Below the pieces are notes generated by a model. The model ran no database searches. It was not told the DNA's origin and saw nothing but the letters and a program-made list of their open reading frames with translations. A DNA stretch of 64,000 bases from Arenicola marina (Eukaryota; Annelida; Polychaeta; Arenicolidae): assembly GCA_964019135.1 (NCBI GenBank), contig OZ025255.1, positions 39,834,811 to 39,898,810 on the forward strand, in the 5' to 3' direction. The position numbers and the translations under genes were made by a program. Numbering within the stretch: position 1 is the first letter of the stretch; every line of letters begins with the position of its first letter. Positions 59,773-64,000 of this stretch are shown here, piece by piece.

Positions 59773-59779
59773 ACGAAAT

Positions 59780-60151
59780 TTAGGGCGTGTTTGAGTTAAC
59801 TGAAACCGACGGGAGACCAAAACTGGTTCTGAAGCCTGTTTCAATGGTTTGCCTACGTAGATGCAAACGCATCGTTTAATTTCTTTACAGTTTCAGCGTG
59901 TATATAATTAGTGCCTAACTATGCCGTCTGTTTCATTTTCTACCCTCATACCTTTGTCCAGAATAAGTCTATTCATTACATTTATGATTAACTATGTTGC
60001 ATGTGTTGTTCGAACTGATAGTTTCGCGGAGCCGAAACCGTCAAACCAGCTCTCTCGATAGTTTCCCGGTTTCGAGCAAACCGGTTTCGGTTGGACAGTC
60101 ACCCTTCAGCATATCGCTTTCGGTTTCATGTAAACCAAACACGCCCTAAGT
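59780..60151. mobile_element. Small TIR element with TTAGGGCGTGTTTG ends
   Basis: The left end TTAGGGCGTGTTTGAGTTAA and the right end complement (TTAGGGCGTGTTTGGTTTAC) are inverted repeats. The interior carries several GGTTTCG/CGAAACC words. It is 0.37 kb with no protein. The right end only is also present at 26,983-26,996. Confidence 0.7.
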
Positions 60152-60440
60152 CACTAAGACTTTTTTCCTATACCGCTTGACGTTATCACATTTGTTTGGC
60201 ATACATACAAAACGAATGAGTTCGCCATTTTTAGCGCATTAACGCAGATCGAGAATTGCATGGAGCGGCGTAAAATGATACAAATGGCTTTCCATTATAG
60301 ATCCACTCGTGTAGGCCTGCAGCAGAGGGGACATGTATACATGTTCAACAATAGTTATCATAGCTTTGTCCACGGTTTCTGATTGGCACTGCGTGGCAAG
60401 TACGACCGAGGACAATCGGCCTTGCTTCTGGATGTAGGCC
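60111..60440 (+). repeat. Repeat family D, copy 2
   Basis: Similar to 26,958-27,335. It overlaps the right end of the small TIR element, so the TIR end and the following 290 bases travelled together at both places. Confidence 0.8.
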
Positions 60441-60557
60441 TAACAATATTATATGTCCCATAAGTTCATAACCGGAAGAGAGGTGTGGCATGAGAGAGCA
60501 TACGTACCCACTTGAACAACCCCGACATTAGCCGACTGTCAAACTGAAACGTCTGAA

Positions 60558-60743
60558 TGGAATGTTGGTGTTTTAGGCCACTTTTGTGCACATACAGGCT
60601 AAATTGGGCCAAGGAACCTCCCGAGACGATGAAGGATGAAGGAATGAAACATGCCCAAGATTAGGTGCCCGAGCCCGGATTCGAACCCAGGACCTATTGA
60701 TCTGCGGTCTAGTGCGCTAACCACTACACCAGGGAGGCCCCCT
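60558..60743 (-). mobile_element. Complete tRNA-derived SINE with 15-bp target duplication
   Basis: The minus strand begins GGGGCCTCCCTGGTGTAGTG: a tRNA-like head with A box (TGGTGTAGTGGTTAGCGC) and a perfect B box GGTTCGAATCC 35 bases later. A tRNA-unrelated body follows. The perfect 15-bp direct repeat ACTGAAACGTCTGAA flanks it at 60,543-60,557 and 60,744-60,758. Other copies are at 33,017-33,217 and 1,569-1,676. Confidence 0.95.
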
Positions 60744-60758
60744 ACTGAAACGTCTGAA

Positions 60759-61625
60759 GATGGAGTTATAGCCTACGGAGGAAGGAAGGGGGGGGACCTA
60801 AATGTCTATAAAGACCACAAGCGCCCCCCCGCCCTTCCCTATCCCCCCTTATATATATTGCTGTTGCCTGTTGTCTAGACTGCTATAGACTGCTATAGAC
60901 TGCTACTCAAATTCAATAATGCCGTTCACACTGTTTTTGGCCGATATTTTCGTTAAAATTGGAGTAAGCGCTCAAAAATTTACAGACAGGCTGCAGGACC
61001 TAGAGACCCAGGCAATTTAATCATACTTGCCTTTCTGAGGCAATGTGTTTTTCCTATATTATCCTAAATAATCTTGCGCATGATGCAAGATACACACTGT
61101 CACTGCAACCGAGTGACAGGTCAAGATGTGCACATGTCTCAAGTAAAAACCATGGACTGCCAAGTTCCAAATACCAAGCCAAGTAACAGTTTACTTACTG
61201 GTAGTCTGTAGATTCAAAGCAGGTCTTCTCCTTTCAGCAGTTGAAGCAGCACTGATCCGGTATCGGCGCGCCGTTCTCAAAAATTTCCACTTGCATTCGA
61301 ACCACTGTTTTGCCCCTCACATGCAGATATCGGTTTGAATATTCATAAGACCAAAATATATGCACGAAAAGAGTACCCGGAAGCGCCTATTGCAAAAACG
61401 CAGCCTCGGGAGACTCACTGTGTTCCGTCGTTGACAATTCCCAGCAAACACGTCACGTTCCTGCCACGTTGAAAAAGGTGGTATTTTGGTCGCGCGCAAT
61501 CGCCACGTTTTTGCCACTTTTGTAAACTTTTTGTAAAAGTTACGTGTTTGTAAATTCAACCTTTAATCGACGTGATTGCTAGCTAGTTGGGTTTTTAACA
61601 TTGTGCCACTCGCTATCTCACCTAG
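60759..61625. other. No recognisable gene
   Basis: The triplet ATAGACTGCT repeat lies at 60,876-60,905. The rest is ordinary sequence. Confidence 0.5.
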
Positions 61626-61639
61626 CACAATGACGGACG

Positions 61640-61830
61640 AGAACTCGAAGGGCGAGAATGCGAGATCGCGAGAACGCGATGGCGAAAACACGAGATTGAT
61701 CTTACCCCCGCATGCTCGCTCTCGGCCTCTCGGTCTCGCGTTCACTCGATCTTGCATCGTCGCGATCTTGCAATCTCGCCCTCGTGATTTCGCCCTCGTG
61801 CTCTCGCCCTCGCGTTCTCGATTTTAGCGC
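61640..61830. repeat. CTCG-rich degenerate inverted array
   Basis: The left half is made of GAGAACGCGA- and GGCGAGAA-type words and the right half of TCTCGCCCTCG- and TTCTCG-type words, so the two halves pair imperfectly. It is followed by a GCGCAGCTTTAGCGCAGC doublet. Confidence 0.7.
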
Positions 61831-61849
61831 AGCTTTAGCGCAGCGCACG

Positions 61850-62575
61850 GAACCGTAGTCCAGGGCACGGAGCCATAGCCCGCCACCGAGAGCCATAGGC
61901 AAACGCCCCGGGCCACAACCCCGGAGCCATAGCCCGGCGACTGGAGCCCCAGCCAACCACTTAAAGTCATAGTCCGAAACCCGAGCCATAGCCCGGCACC
62001 GACACCCAAAGCCCAACGCCCAGAGCCACAGCCAGGAGCCATGGCCTGGCGACTGGAGCCACAGCCCGGCACAGAGAGCCATACCCCGGAACCCGGCAAC
62101 CATACCCTGGAGCCTGAGGAAATAGCAGGCGATGTGAGCTATAGCCCGGAACCCAGGGGCGTAGCCCGAAAGGCAGGAGCCATGGCCAGGCACCGTCACC
62201 CATAGCCCAACGCCCAGAGCCTTAGCCCGTAGACCAGAGCCATAGCCCGGAGCCCCGCACCATAGCCTGGAGCCCGGAGCCGTAGTCCTGCACCGAGAGC
62301 TATACCCCCGAGCCCGGAACCATAGCCCGGCGCCCGCAGAAATAGCCAGTGACCGGAGCCATAGCCCGGAGCCCAGAGGCCTAGTCTCGAGCCCAGAGCC
62401 CTAGCTGAGGCATAGCCCAGAGCCCTAGCTGAGGCACAGCGCGGAGCCCTAGCTGAGGCATAGCGCGGAGCCCTAGCTGAAGCATAGCGCGGAGCCCTAG
62501 CTGAGGCATAGAGCGGAGCCCTAGCTGAGGCATAGCCCAGAGCCCTAGCTGAGGCATAGCGCGGAGCCATATTAG
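61850..62575 (-). repeat. Degenerate minisatellites: GGAGCCATAGCCC and GAGCCCTAGCTGAGGCATAG
   Basis: From 61,850 to about 62,390, words such as GGAGCCATAGCCCGG recur irregularly at 12-35 base steps. From 62,394 to 62,575 there are seven regular units of 24-25 bp with core GAGCCCTAGCTGAGGCATAG. The two parts share the GAGCC-TAG core, so the second probably grew out of the first. The frames through it (for example 62,196-62,606) are repeats, not genes. Confidence 0.9.
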
Positions 62576-63858
62576 CCCGGAGACTTTCGGATCTCTTGTT
62601 TGTCATTATTTCCGACAGATTATTTCCCCCCAGATAATTCGCCCCCCTCCCCCCCCCCCCCTAGACAATTCCCCACCGAACAATACCCCCGCCCCACCCC
62701 GGCAACTACCCCTCCCCCCATACAACCTCCCAAACTGTGATCGGACCGGGCTTTTTGGTTCATTCTTAGCCTCGAGGTAGCGCCTTACGGCCATATGAGT
62801 ACTTCGCTGGCAACCAGTCAATCAAGTAAACAGGTGCGCGATCTCCCGGCAGAGGGCGTTACGCGTGTGCCATAGTCCCTCTGTTGCCCCACGTCAAATT
62901 TAACCATCAGAATGATCCTTCATACGCGCAAATTGAAATTAATCTAATCGAAAATAAATTCGCAGTTTGGCATCAAATACACCACAGTTTAGCATTTACT
63001 GTGCCACTGGTATCATACCTGACGAATGCATTTGAGTTTGATTATTTTGAAGCCATTTTACTTTCGAACCGAGCTATATTTTCGAGTGCGGTCCAGGTCA
63101 AAAGCTTGAAGCGTTTTGAACTTTGACCCCGTGTTATTTTGAAATAATTTTTCGCTTAACTCTTCTATTGTGAACATTTAACAACGGAATGTCTATATTT
63201 TTCCAATTCTGCGTCAAAAATGCAATATTCAATCCAAAACACCCTCTGAAACCATTTGTGACCCCAGGAGCGTTGGGGTCAACCGTGAGGTGGGCGGTGA
63301 CGTGGGGCAGAGGTGATGTGAGGAACGAGCTCCCTCTGCCGGCAGAGTGATAGGTGTGTTGGCTGGTTCCCGCCCTACTCAACTTGACTTCCGAAGTAAA
63401 TTAGTGCTGGGCAGTGGGGGAGGGGGGAGGGGGGGAGGGGTAGGTCTATACTTGTTTCGGCTCTTATATTAAAATTGTGTTGTCTTTTTTTTCAACCAGT
63501 TCTTAATAAAAGAGAAAGATACTGTTATTGCTTTAAAAACATAGCTTTTATATATCACATCAATTTTGTGACTTTGCGACTTCAAGCTTTCATGTCGCAA
63601 ATTTGAAGCCCCGCTTCACGCATTTTAGGCGCGCTCCGATTTTACGTGGACGTTGAGCCCTGACGTTGGGAGTAGGCTTTCGATCCTCGGCGACAATACT
63701 TCGATTGACATAAGTATCAGATTATTTGCAACCAAATGTGATCCTCTTTTAGTGCATAGATAAAAGTGAATTGTGTAGTTACAGTAGATCACAGTGCCTT
63801 TGATCTTGTTCGATGAACATGTAGAAACAGATATGACCAGGCCAGCAGCCGGTTAAAA
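62576..63858. other. No recognisable gene
   Basis: C run at 62,645-62,662 and G run at 63,416-63,440. Frames at 62,884-63,126 and 63,134-63,382 have no known motif. Confidence 0.5.
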
Positions 63859-63965
63859 GAGCAGGCGCTCAGATCCGTTGATACGAAGCCTGCCTCCCGC
63901 ACGTGAATAAAGAGTTTATTTACGTGTGGCAGGCAGGCTTCGTATCAACTGATCTGAGCGCCTAT
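63859..63965. mobile_element. Palindromic MITE with 8-bp duplication
   Basis: A 101-bp near-perfect palindrome, from AGGCGCTCAGATC to GATCTGAGCGCCT, centred on AATAAAGAGTTTATT, is flanked by GGTTAAAA at 63,851-63,858 and 63,966-63,973. An 8-bp duplication points to hAT-type mobilisation. Confidence 0.85.
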
Positions 63966-64000
63966 GGTTAAAATTATCCTTTGGGTCGGCAGTCTTTACT

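Noticed and set aside
60670..60743. Possible tRNA gene (A and B boxes, minus strand)
   Set aside because: The tRNA-like head continues into a SINE body and sits between target duplications; the second half of a tRNA fold is missing.
61702..62606. Minus-strand frames of 90-165 codons rich in Gly, Ala and Tyr
   Set aside because: They run through minisatellite DNA; the repeated peptides follow the repeat unit, not a protein family.

Overview
The window is eukaryotic, from an animal with a repeat-rich genome, most likely a marine invertebrate. The signs are one clearly spliced animal gene (an alpha-arrestin with GT-AG introns), several CR1-like and L1/Tx1-like LINEs, a Ty3/gypsy element, tRNA-derived SINEs, a Harbinger-like remnant and many TIR elements with TA or 8-9 bp duplications. 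The species cannot be fixed from sequence alone; a lancelet, acorn worm, echinoderm or lophotrochozoan would all fit. Only one host gene is secure. Most of the rest is mobile DNA in several nested layers.

Layout. 0-4.6 kb: gypsy and L1-type fragments, a mosaic repeat present in inverted copies, a truncated SINE with an empty-site paralogue, and a 0.93 kb TIR element. 4.6-10.0 kb: a nearly full-length CR1-like LINE (ORF1 with PHD finger, coiled coil, SGNH esterase and zinc knuckle; broken ORF2 with endonuclease and reverse transcriptase). 10.0-18.6 kb: one minus-strand gypsy element (nucleocapsid-protease-RT-RNase H-integrase) split by at least four later insertions, among them a second LINE with an intact 880-codon ORF and a 1.1 kb palindrome made of small palindromes. 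19.8-24.4 kb: a spliced but damaged Myb/SANT-like gene facing a Harbinger transposase C-terminus, probably one decayed Harbinger transposon. 24.4-31.5 kb: TIR elements and unassigned DNA.

31.76-35.61 kb, minus strand: an alpha-arrestin (ARRDC) gene whose seven coding exons have consistent phases and join to 384 codons, ending with a PPxY-bearing tail expected to bind NEDD4-family ubiquitin ligases. A SINE lies in its fourth intron.

36-44.7 kb: L1-type remnant, a solo-LTR-like insertion in a repeat, and a TIR element packed with an iterated motif. 44.8-48.4 kb: a young LINE with only one stop codon and one frameshift. 49.2-50.3 kb: a degenerate C-rich tandem array. 50.45-53.13 kb: a 2.7 kb foldback element whose arms are a minisatellite plus about 175 bp satellite units, with TIRs and a 9-bp flanking direct repeat; this is the most unusual object here. 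55.5-57.0 kb: another long inverted repeat. 57-64 kb: dispersed repeats, a full SINE with a 15-bp duplication, AT/GC-structured minisatellites, and a 0.1 kb palindromic MITE.

The retroelement and transposon genes act only on their own DNA. The arrestin gene is the only one with a likely cellular role: sorting and ubiquitin-dependent down-regulation of membrane proteins.
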